From JBEEFP01 sp041166085 (GTDB lineage: Bacteria; Actinomycetota; Acidimicrobiia; Acidimicrobiales; JAFATL01): a DNA stretch of 64,000 nucleotides. The stretch covers positions 1-64,000 of the forward strand of contig JBEEFP010000058.1 of assembly GCA_041166085.1 (NCBI GenBank), given 5' to 3'. This document shows, one piece after another, positions 52,150 through 60,492 of this stretch. Made by a program: the position numbers and the translations under genes. Position 1 is the stretch's first letter. Each line of letters opens with the position of its first letter. The notes under the pieces are model-generated. The model saw nothing but the letters and a program-made list of their open reading frames with translations. It did not search any database and had not been told where the DNA came from.

Positions 52150-54597
52150 TCAGCTGGGTTGCACGACCAGGTTGACGAGCTTGGGTGGGCGGGCGATGAC
52201 CTTGTCGGGGGACGCGCCGGCGAGGGCCTCCTGCACCTTGGGCGAGGCCAGGGCCAGGCGCTCGGCCTCGCTCTCGTCGATCCCTGGGTCGACGTCGATC
52301 CGGTCGCGCAGCTTGCCGTTGACCTGCACGACCATGGTGACGGACTGCACGCGGGCCAGATCGGGGTCGGCCTCGGGCCACCGCTCCTCGTGCACGTGAC
52401 CGCCCCTGCGCCGCTCCCACAGCTCGGCGGTGACGTGGGGCGCCATCGGCGCCATCAGCAACAGCATGGTGTCAACCGCCGCTTCGGTTGCGCCGCGCTT
52501 GTAGAGCAGGTTGGTGAACTCCATCAGGGCGGCGACCGCGGTGTTGTACGACCAGCGCTCGTACTCGCCGGAGACGCGCACGATGAGACGGTGGCTGGCC
52601 CGCGTGACCTCGTCGACGGCGGCCGCGTCGTTCGCGCGGGGCACTTCGCTGTCGGGGACGGCCAGGCGCCATACCCGCTGCAGGAAGCGCGAGCACCCGT
52701 CGATGACCTCGTCAGTCTGCTCACCCCAGTCGACATCGTCGGCGGGCGGTCCGACGAACAGGTGGTAGAGCCGGAGCGCATCGGCGCCGACGGTGTCGAA
52801 GTACTGCGCGGGCGCGACGAGGTTGCCCTTCGACTTCGACATCTTGGTGCCGCCCATGCGGATCATGCCCTGGGTGAACAGGCGCTTGAACGGCTCGCGG
52901 ATGTCCTTGGGCGCCAGCCCGAGGTCGGCCAGCGCCTTGGTGTAGAAGCGGGCGTACATGAGGTGGAGGATGGCGTGCTCGATGCCACCGATGTACTGGT
53001 CGACCGGCATCCAGTGACGGGCCGCGTCGTGGTTGACGGGCTCGCGTCCGTCCCGGGGATCGCAGAAGCGCAGGAAGTACCACGAGGAGTCGACGAACGT
53101 GTCCATGGTGTCGGTCTCGCGCACCGCCGGACCGCCGCAGATGGGGCAGGTGGTGGCGCGGAAGCCCTCGTGGAAGTTGAGGGGCGACTCCCCCGTCGGC
53201 CGGAACTCGACGTCGTCCGGTAGCAACACCGGCAGCTCGTCGTCGGGAAGCGGCACGATGCCGTGCGTGTCGCAGTAGACGACGGGGATGGGGCAGCCCC
53301 AGTAGCGCTGGCGGCTCAACAACCAGTCCCGCAGCCGGTAGTTGACCTTACGGACGCCGATGCCCTTGTTCTCGAGCCACTCGATGGCCTTGGCCTTGGC
53401 CTCGACCATGTGCAGGCCGTCGAGCCAGTCGCTGTTGATGGCCGGACCGTCGCCGGTGTACGCCTCGCCGTCGAAGCCCTCGGCCGGCTCGACGGTACGG
53501 ACGATGGGCAGGCCGTAAGCCTTGGCGAAGTCCCAGTCACGCTGGTCCTCGCCCGGCACGGCCATGATGGCCCCTGTTCCGTAGGTCATCAGCACGTAGT
53601 CGGCCAGGTAGATGGGTACGGGCGCGTTGTTGAACGGGTTCACCGCGTAGGAGCCGGTGAAGATGCCGCGCTTCTCGAGCCCGCCCTCGGTGGACTGGCG
53701 CTCGATCTCCGTCTCGTGACGCACGCGCTCGACGAAGGCGTCGACGTCGGCGCGCGTCTGCTCGGTGACCAATGACGGAACGAGCGGGTGCTCGGGCGCC
53801 AGCACGACGAAGGTCATGCCGAAGGAGGTGTCCGGCCGGGTGGTGAAGACGCGAATGACCTCGCTGCTCGCGCTGCCTTGCACCTGGAGATCGAACTCGA
53901 CGCCCTCGGACCGGCCGATCCAGTTGCGCTGCATGGTCTTGACGCGCTCGGGCCAGTCGAGCGTGTCGAGGTCGGCCAGCAGCTCGTCGGCGTAGTCGGT
54001 GATCTTGAAGAACCACTGCTCGAGGTCGCGCTTCTCCACGACGTCGCCGGAACGCTCGCACGTGCCGTCGGCCAGCACCTGCTCGTTGGCCAGCACCGTG
54101 TTGCAGCCCGGGCACCAGTTCACGGTCGCCATGGCCCGGTAGGCCAGACCGGCCTCGAGGAAGCGCAGGAAGATGAACTGGTTCCAGCGCATGTACTCGG
54201 GGTCGTGGCTGCGGATCTCGCGGCGCCAGTCGTACATCGAGCCCAGCCGGCGGACCGACGCCTTCAGCTCCTCGATGCGGGCGTCGGTGAAGGGCCGGGG
54301 GTGACTACCGCTCTTGATGGCCGCGTTCTCGGCCGGCAGCCCGAAGGAGTCGAACCCCATGGGCGAGAGCACGCCGTGGCCCTGCATGGTGCGGTGGCGG
54401 ACGATGAGGTCGCCGAAGGTGTAGTTGCGCACGTGCCCCTGGTGGGCGGGTCCGCTCGGGTACGGGTACATGCACAGCACGTAGAACGGCGGCCGGGGGT
54501 CGTCGTTGTCGACCTGGTACGTGCCGCGGGAGTCCCAGTGCTCCTGCCACTTGTTCTCGACCGCCTGCACGTCGTAATGAAGCTCGGGCACTGTCAC
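52150..54597 (-). CDS. leuS: Leucyl-tRNA synthetase
   Basis: An 815-residue class I synthetase from GTG 54597. PYPSGPAHQGHVRNYTFGD contains the HxGH signature (52-55), and KMSKS lies at residues 585-589. The CP1 editing domain and the anticodon-binding and C-terminal domains are present, and the length is normal for bacterial LeuRS. The open frame continues 40 residues upstream to 54717, but that part is encoded by a dispersed repeat also found at 23140-23216 and is not LeuRS-like. It is housekeeping and cytoplasmic. Confidence 0.97.
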   Translation of the reverse strand: MTVPELHYDVQAVENKWQEHWDSRGTYQVDNDDPRPPFYVLCMYPYPSGPAHQGHVRNYTFGDLIVRHRTMQGHGVLSPMGFDSFGLPAENAAIKSGSHPRPFTDARIEELKASVRRLGSMYDWRREIRSHDPEYMRWNQFIFLRFLEAGLAYRAMATVNWCPGCNTVLANEQVLADGTCERSGDVVEKRDLEQWFFKITDYADELLADLDTLDWPERVKTMQRNWIGRSEGVEFDLQVQGSASSEVIRVFTTRPDTSFGMTFVVLAPEHPLVPSLVTEQTRADVDAFVERVRHETEIERQSTEGGLEKRGIFTGSYAVNPFNNAPVPIYLADYVLMTYGTGAIMAVPGEDQRDWDFAKAYGLPIVRTVEPAEGFDGEAYTGDGPAINSDWLDGLHMVEAKAKAIEWLENKGIGVRKVNYRLRDWLLSRQRYWGCPIPVVYCDTHGIVPLPDDELPVLLPDDVEFRPTGESPLNFHEGFRATTCPICGGPAVRETDTMDTFVDSSWYFLRFCDPRDGREPVNHDAARHWMPVDQYIGGIEHAILHLMYARFYTKALADLGLAPKDIREPFKRLFTQGMIRMGGTKMSKSKGNLVAPAQYFDTVGADALRLYHLFVGPPADDVDWGEQTDEVIDGCSRFLQRVWRLAVPDSEVPRANDAAAVDEVTRASHRLIVRVSGEYERWSYNTAVAALMEFTNLLYKRGATEAAVDTMLLLMAPMAPHVTAELWERRRGGHVHEERWPEADPDLARVQSVTMVVQVNGKLRDRIDVDPGIDESEAERLALASPKVQEALAGASPDKVIARPPKLVNLVVQPS

Positions 54598-54601
54598 ACT
54601 T

Positions 54602-54703
54602 GCTCGCTTGCAAGCTGCGCTCGCTGAAGTGCGATGAGGCCCCACGGATTCGGCCCGCACGAACGCGTTCGGCTCGGCCCCCCATCGCGGGCTGTTGCCG
54701 GTC
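54602..54703 (-). repeat. Start-proximal dispersed repeat, copy B
   Basis: The core 54602-54636 (minus strand) matches 23182-23216 in 34 of 35 bases, and the outer box 54680-54692 matches 23159-23171. It ends four bases before the leuS GTG. Both copies have the same orientation relative to the following gene. Confidence 0.75.
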
Positions 54704-54735
54704 CTGCGTGCTCCCACTCGTTCACCCAGGGCATC

Positions 54736-56166
54736 CTAGGAAACGGGGTGTGGCTCCTTGGAGAGCGCGTCGCGGATGGCGTCGCCCAGGTCAGGGCCGA
54801 GAGCCGCCTTCTCGATGAAGGCGGTGGCGCCCCGCTCGAGCGCGGGCGAGGCCGCGGTGTGCGCGTCGAAGCCGGACAGGACGACGATCGCGCTGCCGGC
54901 GCTGGCGGCCCGCAGCCGGGGAATGGCGTCGAAGCCGTCGAGCACCGGCATGGCCAGGTCGAGCAGGATCACGTCCGGTTGGTGGGCCTCAGCCAGCGCG
55001 ATCGCCTCGAGCCCGTCGGCCGCCTGTCCCACCACCGTGAAGCCGCCGTCCTCGGCCAGATTGAGGGCGACGAGCAGGCGCACGTCCTCGCTGTCGTCAG
55101 CCAGCACCACGCGCAGCGGACCGTCACCCGCGGGTGCGACCGGCAGCGCCATGCCACCGAGCACCGACGGGGCGGGTTGTTCGCGGACCAGACCAGGACC
55201 CTGCACACCGTCGCCAGAGCCCGCGAGCAGATCGTCGATCATGGTGCGGGCCGCCCCGAGCGTTCCCTCGATGGCGGCAGCCGCCTCGTCGCGAAGCCCG
55301 AGCCGCAGCGCGTACGACGCGGCCGCCAGTCCCTGCACGACGTTGTCGTTGAGCTCGAGGGCCTGGTTGCGGCGTTCGAGCTCGTCCATGGCGCGGCGAA
55401 AGTCGGTGACGTCCTGGCAACTGCCCACGATCTTGACCGGCTCGTTGCGCTCGTTGGTGATCATGTGGCCCCAGCTCGACAGGAGGCGCTCGGTGCCGTC
55501 GGGGCGGATGATGCGCTCCTCGATGCGGTAGTCGCGCCGTTCGTCGTAGGCCTCGTACACCGACGCGCGGATGGCCTCGCGGTCGTCGGGGTGGATGCGC
55601 TCGAGGAACTCCTCGAAGGTCGGCTCGAACGACTGCGGCTCACAGCCGTAGATGCGGAACAGCTCGTCGCTCCACCGCACCTTGTTGGTGACGATGTCCC
55701 ACTCGAAGCAGCCGACCTGGGTGTGACGCTGCGCCTCGCGCAGCGCATCGGCCCGCTCCTCGTGCTGGACCTCGCGCCAGTGGCGCTGCAGGGTCGAGGT
55801 GAGCACCTCCACCACGGCCGCCGCGAAGGGAACCGTTCGCAGGTCGGCGCCCGGCAGGACGATGGTGAACAGCTCGCCGTCGGCGCCGTAGACCGGCAAC
55901 GCCACGTCGGCCGGCGGGCCCTCGGGGACCCCGGCCTCGTCGAGGGCACGGTCGAGCTCGACCTCGTGGCGCAGCAGGAGGTCCTCGCCGACGACCTCGG
56001 CGCGCAGGTGGGTGACGGCGGACGCGCCCGTTCCCGCGAGGAGCGCCTCACGGGCGGCGCGAAGCAGCTCCGAGAGGGGTGTGCCCGCGACAGCACTGTG
56101 CTGCGCGGCGTGCCGCGTGAACCCCAGCAAGAGGTCGGTTCGTTCCGGCACGGTGCCCCCTTGCAC
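54736..56166 (-). CDS. GAF-PAS-pseudo-HisKA_3-receiver signalling protein
   Basis: 476 residues from GTG 56166 (GTG 56151 also possible). A GAF-like domain (~15-130) is followed by a PAS domain (~145-250, GCFEWDIVTNKVRWSDELFRI). A helical segment (ALELNDNVVQGLAAASYALR) has the HisKA_3 shape LHDxVVQxL but with Asn273 in place of the phospho-accepting His, and no ATPase domain follows. A receiver domain (~350-470) has phospho-Asp D403 in ILLDLAMP. The protein probably receives phosphate from another kinase or works as a dimeric switch. It starts 11 bases after the upstream GGDEF-EAL gene, so the two are likely co-transcribed and may share a c-di-GMP pathway. Confidence 0.85.
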   Translation of the reverse strand: MQGGTVPERTDLLLGFTRHAAQHSAVAGTPLSELLRAAREALLAGTGASAVTHLRAEVVGEDLLLRHEVELDRALDEAGVPEGPPADVALPVYGADGELFTIVLPGADLRTVPFAAAVVEVLTSTLQRHWREVQHEERADALREAQRHTQVGCFEWDIVTNKVRWSDELFRIYGCEPQSFEPTFEEFLERIHPDDREAIRASVYEAYDERRDYRIEERIIRPDGTERLLSSWGHMITNERNEPVKIVGSCQDVTDFRRAMDELERRNQALELNDNVVQGLAAASYALRLGLRDEAAAAIEGTLGAARTMIDDLLAGSGDGVQGPGLVREQPAPSVLGGMALPVAPAGDGPLRVVLADDSEDVRLLVALNLAEDGGFTVVGQAADGLEAIALAEAHQPDVILLDLAMPVLDGFDAIPRLRAASAGSAIVVLSGFDAHTAASPALERGATAFIEKAALGPDLGDAIRDALSKEPHPVS

Positions 56167-56177
56167 TCGGACGAAGG

Positions 56178-58502
56178 TTACCTGCCGGCGCGGAGGGGCC
56201 GCAGGGGGCGCTCCCGCCGTGCACGCGGTTCGAGCTTCCCGAGGCGGCCCTCGCCGGGGAGGCTCTCAAGCATCAGCAACGTGGTGAGCTGCTCGGCGGG
56301 GACGGCCCGGCTGAACAGGTAGCCCTGGATCTGGTCGCAACCGTGCTGGCGGAGGAAGTCGAGCTCCTCCTTGGTCTCCACGCCTTCGGCGACCACCTCG
56401 AGACCGAGACCACGCGCCAGCGAGATGATGCCGACGACGAGCGCCGACTTGCCGTCCGGGCTGTTGATGCGGCGCACGAACGACTTGTCGATCTTGATCT
56501 TGTCGATCGGGAGGGTGCCGAGGTAACCGAGGTTGCTGAAGCCGACGCCGAAGTCGTCGATGGAACACTTCACGCCCATGCTCTTGACCGACTGGAGGAT
56601 GTCGCGGATGGCCTCGCTGTCCTGCAGGGCCAGGCTCTCGGTGAGCTCGAGCTCGAGCAGCCGCGGGTCGAGCCCGCTGGACCGAAGCGCGACCGCGACC
56701 ACGTCGTCGATCTCCTGCAGCTGGAACTGACGGGCCGACAGGTTGACTGCGACGGTGATCGGGAAGCCGGCGTCCGACCACGCCTTGCCCTGGGCGCACG
56801 CCGTCTCCATGACCCAACGCCCCAGGGGCGCGACCAGGCCGCTCTCCTCGGCGAGGGGGATGAACGTCTCAGGAGGCAGGTACTGGCCGAGGTGGCACCA
56901 GCGCACCAGCGCCTCGACGCCGACGACCCGGCCCGACTCCAGCTCGACCTTGGGCTGGTAGTGCAGCTCGAGCTTGCCCTCGTCGATGGCGGTGTGCAGC
57001 GCGCTCTCGAGGTCGAGGCGCTCGTCCGCCTTGGCGTTGAACTCGGGGGTGTAGAGCTGCCACTGGTCGCGGCCGCGCTCCTTGGCGCGGTACATGGCGG
57101 CGTCTGCGTTCTTGAGCAGGGTGAAGGGGTCGAGCCCGTCCTGCGGATAGAGGGCCACGCCGATGCTGGCGGTGACGAAGAGGCGCCGGTCGCCGATGGC
57201 GAAGGGCTCGACGAACTCGGCGCGGATCTTTTCGGCCACCTTGCGGGCGTCCTCCTCCTCTTTGATCTCGGGCAGCAGGATGGTGAACTCGTCGCCGCCC
57301 TGGCGGCCGACGGTGTCGCCGTCACGAACGCAGCGGCGCAGACGCTTGGCCACCAGCTGCAGGAGCTGGTTGCCGACCTGGTGGCCCAGGCTGTCGTTGA
57401 CCTTCTTGAAGCGGTCGAGGTCGACGAACATGACGGCCATCGGGCCCTTGCGCTGATGGGCGGCGGAGACGGCGAGCGACACCCGGTCGTTGAAGAGCTC
57501 GGGGCGGGGCAGTCCGGTGAGGCCGTCGTGCTCGGCGGCGTGCTCGAGCTCGGAGCGCTCGTGCACCATGTGCACGAGGTGGCCGACGACGAGGGCCGAG
57601 AGGAGCGCGGTGCCGAAGATCACCGTGGCCACGTTGACCTCGACGCCCCGCAGGCGCTGCACCGCGAGGAGCACGGGCCCGAGCAGCTGGACGAACGCGA
57701 GACCGACGAAGTGGCTGCGGGTGAGGGAGCTGGCCTTGCGCAGCACCGGCTCGAAGAGCGATCCCATCGAGTCGTGCATGGCCGCCAGTCCCCACAGCCC
57801 GTACACCAGGATGAAGGGGGCCTCGAGGCCGTGATAGGCGTGGCGGACGCCGCCGAGCACGTTCACGGCGGTGACGCAGTGGACGATGAGCAGCGTCCCG
57901 AGGGCGAGGAACAGGTAGCTGTACGCGCCGGGGTGCTCGTCGGAGAGCTGCATCAGCCTGCTGGTCAGCAGCACCACGGCCACGTCCAGCACCGGCCAGA
58001 GCAGGGTCACCAGAGCGGTGAAGCTGGTGATGTCGCCGCGGGCGACGGCGGGGGCGAAGATCATGACCCACGCGGGGAGGGCGACGGCGAGGGCGCCGAT
58101 GCCCGCCATGACCACGCAGTCCACGGTGCGCCCGGGTGCCCGGCCCCGGATGAGCAGGACGAGACCGGCAGCGACGGCGCCGTAGCCCGGGAGCATGAAG
58201 GCGTCGCCGAAGGAGGGATAGACGGGACCGGCGGCGCCGGACGTGAGCGTCCTGACCACGTCGGCCATGACGATGGAACCGAGGCCGGCGCCGAGCAGCG
58301 TCCACGCCTCGGGACGGCCCACGTGCCACAGGAGGGAGCGGTCCATGCGGTGACTGCGGACCCCGTAGACGAGCGCCACGACCGAGGCCAGGCCGATGAC
58401 CGGAGGGACCCAGGTGGCGTCGATGCCACTGGGCAGGACCGGGACCGCGAGCGCGGCGATCACCACCACTCCCAGCAAGATCCTTTTCGCGACCCGCCCC
58501 AT
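56178..58502 (-). CDS. Membrane GGDEF-EAL protein (c-di-GMP cyclase/phosphodiesterase)
   Basis: 774 residues. About eight to nine N-terminal membrane segments (~8-320) form a MASE-like sensor without obvious ligand motif. GGDEF is intact (402-406, GRQGGDEF), as is EAL (530-532, GVEALVRW) with NLSARQF, ELTES, IDDFGVGFSNLGYL, KIDKSF and EGVET. Both activities are possible. It is followed after 11 bases by the GAF-PAS-receiver gene. CCGATAGT lies eight bases upstream of the ATG and could be part of a sigma28-like promoter. No GAF domain is present, unlike the fusion at 12224. Confidence 0.92.
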   Translation of the reverse strand: MGRVAKRILLGVVVIAALAVPVLPSGIDATWVPPVIGLASVVALVYGVRSHRMDRSLLWHVGRPEAWTLLGAGLGSIVMADVVRTLTSGAAGPVYPSFGDAFMLPGYGAVAAGLVLLIRGRAPGRTVDCVVMAGIGALAVALPAWVMIFAPAVARGDITSFTALVTLLWPVLDVAVVLLTSRLMQLSDEHPGAYSYLFLALGTLLIVHCVTAVNVLGGVRHAYHGLEAPFILVYGLWGLAAMHDSMGSLFEPVLRKASSLTRSHFVGLAFVQLLGPVLLAVQRLRGVEVNVATVIFGTALLSALVVGHLVHMVHERSELEHAAEHDGLTGLPRPELFNDRVSLAVSAAHQRKGPMAVMFVDLDRFKKVNDSLGHQVGNQLLQLVAKRLRRCVRDGDTVGRQGGDEFTILLPEIKEEEDARKVAEKIRAEFVEPFAIGDRRLFVTASIGVALYPQDGLDPFTLLKNADAAMYRAKERGRDQWQLYTPEFNAKADERLDLESALHTAIDEGKLELHYQPKVELESGRVVGVEALVRWCHLGQYLPPETFIPLAEESGLVAPLGRWVMETACAQGKAWSDAGFPITVAVNLSARQFQLQEIDDVVAVALRSSGLDPRLLELELTESLALQDSEAIRDILQSVKSMGVKCSIDDFGVGFSNLGYLGTLPIDKIKIDKSFVRRINSPDGKSALVVGIISLARGLGLEVVAEGVETKEELDFLRQHGCDQIQGYLFSRAVPAEQLTTLLMLESLPGEGRLGKLEPRARRERPLRPLRAGR

Positions 58503-58583
58503 ACCCTTGAACTATCGGAATTGGGACGCCTGTTCCTTAGGGAAAGCGCGGATGCACCCCCTGGTAACCTCGGCAGCCGCTAC

Positions 58584-58657
58584 GGGGGCGTAGCTCAGTT
58601 GGTAGAGCGCTTGACTGGCAGTCAAGAGGTTCGTGGGTTCGATTCCCATCGCCTCCA
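58584..58657 (+). tRNA. tRNA-Ala (anticodon GGC)
   Basis: A full cloverleaf: acceptor gggggcg/cgcctcc with the G3-U70 pair that identifies alanine tRNAs, D-arm gctcagttggtagagc, anticodon stem cttga/tcaag with loop ctggcag, anticodon GGC at 58617-58619, and T-loop ttcgatt. The discriminator is A at 58657. CCA is not encoded (ccc follows). Confidence 0.95.
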
Positions 58658-58662
58658 CCCTC

Positions 58663-58712
58663 ATCTGACGCCTGACGGGCGTGCGCAAGCGCACGCCCGT
58701 TCGGCGTCAGAT
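58663..58712 (+). terminator. 23-bp terminator hairpin after tRNA-Ala
   Basis: Arms 58663-58685 and 58690-58712 pair over 23 bp with two mismatches; the loop is caag. It starts five bases after the tRNA. Confidence 0.82.
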
Positions 58713-58816
58713 TCGGGTGCTGTTCTCATGGCTCTTCGCGCAAGCGCTCATCGCACCCGCTAGGCATGCCGGCTGGCGCTGTGCTGGTCAGGCATGCCGA
58801 GGGGAAGGAGGTCGAA

Positions 58817-59032
58817 TTGTCGACACAGAGTCCAGGGGCCGGGCCCGCGTCTGATCGGTGCCCGCAGTGCGGGACCACGGTCGTGCCGACGATGACCTTC
58901 TCCGTCGGCGGGGGCCTGCGCGATCCGGTGCACCAGAAGAAGCAGTGCCCCTCGTGCGGCGCCCAGCTCCAGCGCAACGTGGGCGAGCCCTGGCGCGTCC
59001 TCGAGGACGGGGACGGGGACGACGCGGGCTGA
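58817..59032 (+). CDS. Small zinc-ribbon protein
   Basis: 71 residues from TTG 58817, chosen because AAGGAGG lies five bases upstream; an ATG at 58766 gives 88 residues but lacks an SD. Two CxxC pairs (RCPQCGTTV and QCPSCGAQL, about 33 residues apart) would bind zinc. The C-terminus is acidic (EDGDGDDAG). It may be a nucleic-acid or protein-binding adaptor. It is convergent with the following small gene. Confidence 0.7.
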   Translation: MSTQSPGAGPASDRCPQCGTTVVPTMTFSVGGGLRDPVHQKKQCPSCGAQLQRNVGEPWRVLEDGDGDDAG

Positions 59033-59067
59033 GGCCCGCGGTCGAACCGGGCGGGAAGGGAGCGGCC

Positions 59068-59409
59068 TCAGTCCATCATCAGGGTCTGGCGGAGACGCTC
59101 CACCGACCGCAGGCGCTTCTTGGTCTGCTCGGGCGTGAGGTCGTCGCGAGCGCGGACCTTGGTGGCGAGCGCCTCGAGGCGACCGGCCTCGGCCTCACGG
59201 ATGACCTTCCGTGCCTTGGGGGCACGGCGACGCAGGGCCCGGATGAACGCCTCGTTGGCGTCGTGGGCCCGCTCGAGGCCCAACGCCTTGGCGATGGAGC
59301 TGAACGACTTCCCGGAGGAGCGGAGCTCGAGGGCCTGCTCGTCGACGGCGGTCACGTCGTCGGGTGCTCCATTGCCAGGTGCAAGGGGGGTGGGCTGCGG
59401 GTCTGCCAT
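59068..59409 (-). CDS. Small helical protein with HTH-like segment, function unknown
   Basis: 113 residues from the ATG of MADPQPTPLAPG with SD aaggag; an in-frame ATG at 59472 is less likely. After a Pro/Ala-rich leader, SGKSFSSIAKALGLERAHDA resembles a helix-turn-helix, followed by a basic helical tail (ALRRRAPKARKV). No membrane segment or enzyme motif. It could be a DNA- or RNA-binding regulator. It diverges from the patatin gene. Confidence 0.7.
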   Translation of the reverse strand: MADPQPTPLAPGNGAPDDVTAVDEQALELRSSGKSFSSIAKALGLERAHDANEAFIRALRRRAPKARKVIREAEAGRLEALATKVRARDDLTPEQTKKRLRSVERLRQTLMMD

Positions 59410-59636
59410 CGCGGGAACTCCTTGTCGGGACGAGCCACGGAGACCGTCCGCACACGCATCCCAAAAGGGCATGAAGGCGTTCTTCGCAACGAATTGCTGT
59501 CTTCGACGGTACTACGGCAGGGCCGCCATCCCGTTGACTAGTGCCGGATCAACGCACAAATGGTCCGTACAGGTCATGGCGGCACTCGGCCGTCGGGGCG
59601 CACAGTCGGGTCGTGACCGTCTACCGTCTGCCCGGC

Positions 59637-60467
59637 ATGGCCAGCGAGGGCGGTACCGCCATCGTCCTGGGTGGAGGCGGCAACCTGGGAGCGACGCAGG
59701 TGGGCATGCTGCGGGCCCTGTTGGAGCGGGGCGTGACCCCCTCGGTCCTCATCGGCTGCTCGGTCGGGGCCCTCAACGCCGCAGGCCTTGCGGCCGAGCC
59801 CACCATGGCCGGCATCGAGCGTCTCGAGGAGGTCTGGCGCAACCTCGACGGCGAGGCCATCGTCGCGTCCGGCCGGCTGTCGGCGCTGTGGCTGCTGACG
59901 CGCAAATACCGCTCCCTCCAGGCCAACGACGGCCTGCGCCAGCTCATCGAGACCTCGCTCCCCTTCCGCCGCTTCGAGGAAGCGCGGATCCCGCTGCACG
60001 TCGTCGCCACGTCGCTGCGCAGCGGTGGCGAGCGCTGGTTCTCACGCGGCCCGGTCGTCGAACCCATCCTGGCGTCGGCCGCGCTGCCGGCGGTCTTCCC
60101 GCCGGTCGAGATCAACGGCGAGCTGCTCATCGACGGCGCGGTGGTCAACAACGTGCCCATCTCCAAGGCGGTGGAGCTGGGCGCCAGCCGCATCTACGTG
60201 CTGCACGTGGGCAACTTCGAACGGCCCCGCCGGGCGCCGAAGCGGCCCCTCGACGCCCTGCTGCAGAGCTTCTCGATCGCGCGGAACTACCGCTTCCAGC
60301 AGGAGACGGAGACGGCGCCGGCCGGATGCGAGCTCGTCGTGCTGCCGGCCATCGACCCCGGCAACGTCAAGTACAACGACTTCGGCCGCTCACGTGAATT
60401 GATCGAGCGGGCCTACCGCTCCACCGCGACATGGCTCGACGCGGAGACCCGGGCCGCCGCGAACTGA
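59637..60467 (+). CDS. Patatin-like phospholipase
   Basis: 276 residues from the ATG of MASEGGTAIVLGGGGNLG; frames opening at 59541 would add about 32 residues without family similarity. GGGGNLG forms the oxyanion hole, GCSVG holds the nucleophile Ser42 and DGAVVNN the catalytic Asp166, the Ser-Asp dyad of patatins. It is predicted cytoplasmic, acting on acyl lipids. A possible -35 (TTGACT at 59534-59539) lies upstream. The next gene begins 25 bases downstream. Confidence 0.9.
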   Translation: MASEGGTAIVLGGGGNLGATQVGMLRALLERGVTPSVLIGCSVGALNAAGLAAEPTMAGIERLEEVWRNLDGEAIVASGRLSALWLLTRKYRSLQANDGLRQLIETSLPFRRFEEARIPLHVVATSLRSGGERWFSRGPVVEPILASAALPAVFPPVEINGELLIDGAVVNNVPISKAVELGASRIYVLHVGNFERPRRAPKRPLDALLQSFSIARNYRFQQETETAPAGCELVVLPAIDPGNVKYNDFGRSRELIERAYRSTATWLDAETRAAAN

Positions 60468-60492
60468 GGGGATCTCGGCAAGACTCCCCCGC

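Noticed and set aside
54598..54717. 40-residue N-terminal extension of LeuRS in the open frame
   Set aside because: It is encoded by the dispersed repeat also found at 23140-23216, has no LeuRS similarity, and the GTG at 54597 gives the normal N-terminus.
58584..58712. tRNA-Ala as an integration site of a mobile element
   Set aside because: No integrase, transposase or duplicated tRNA 3' end was seen in the window.
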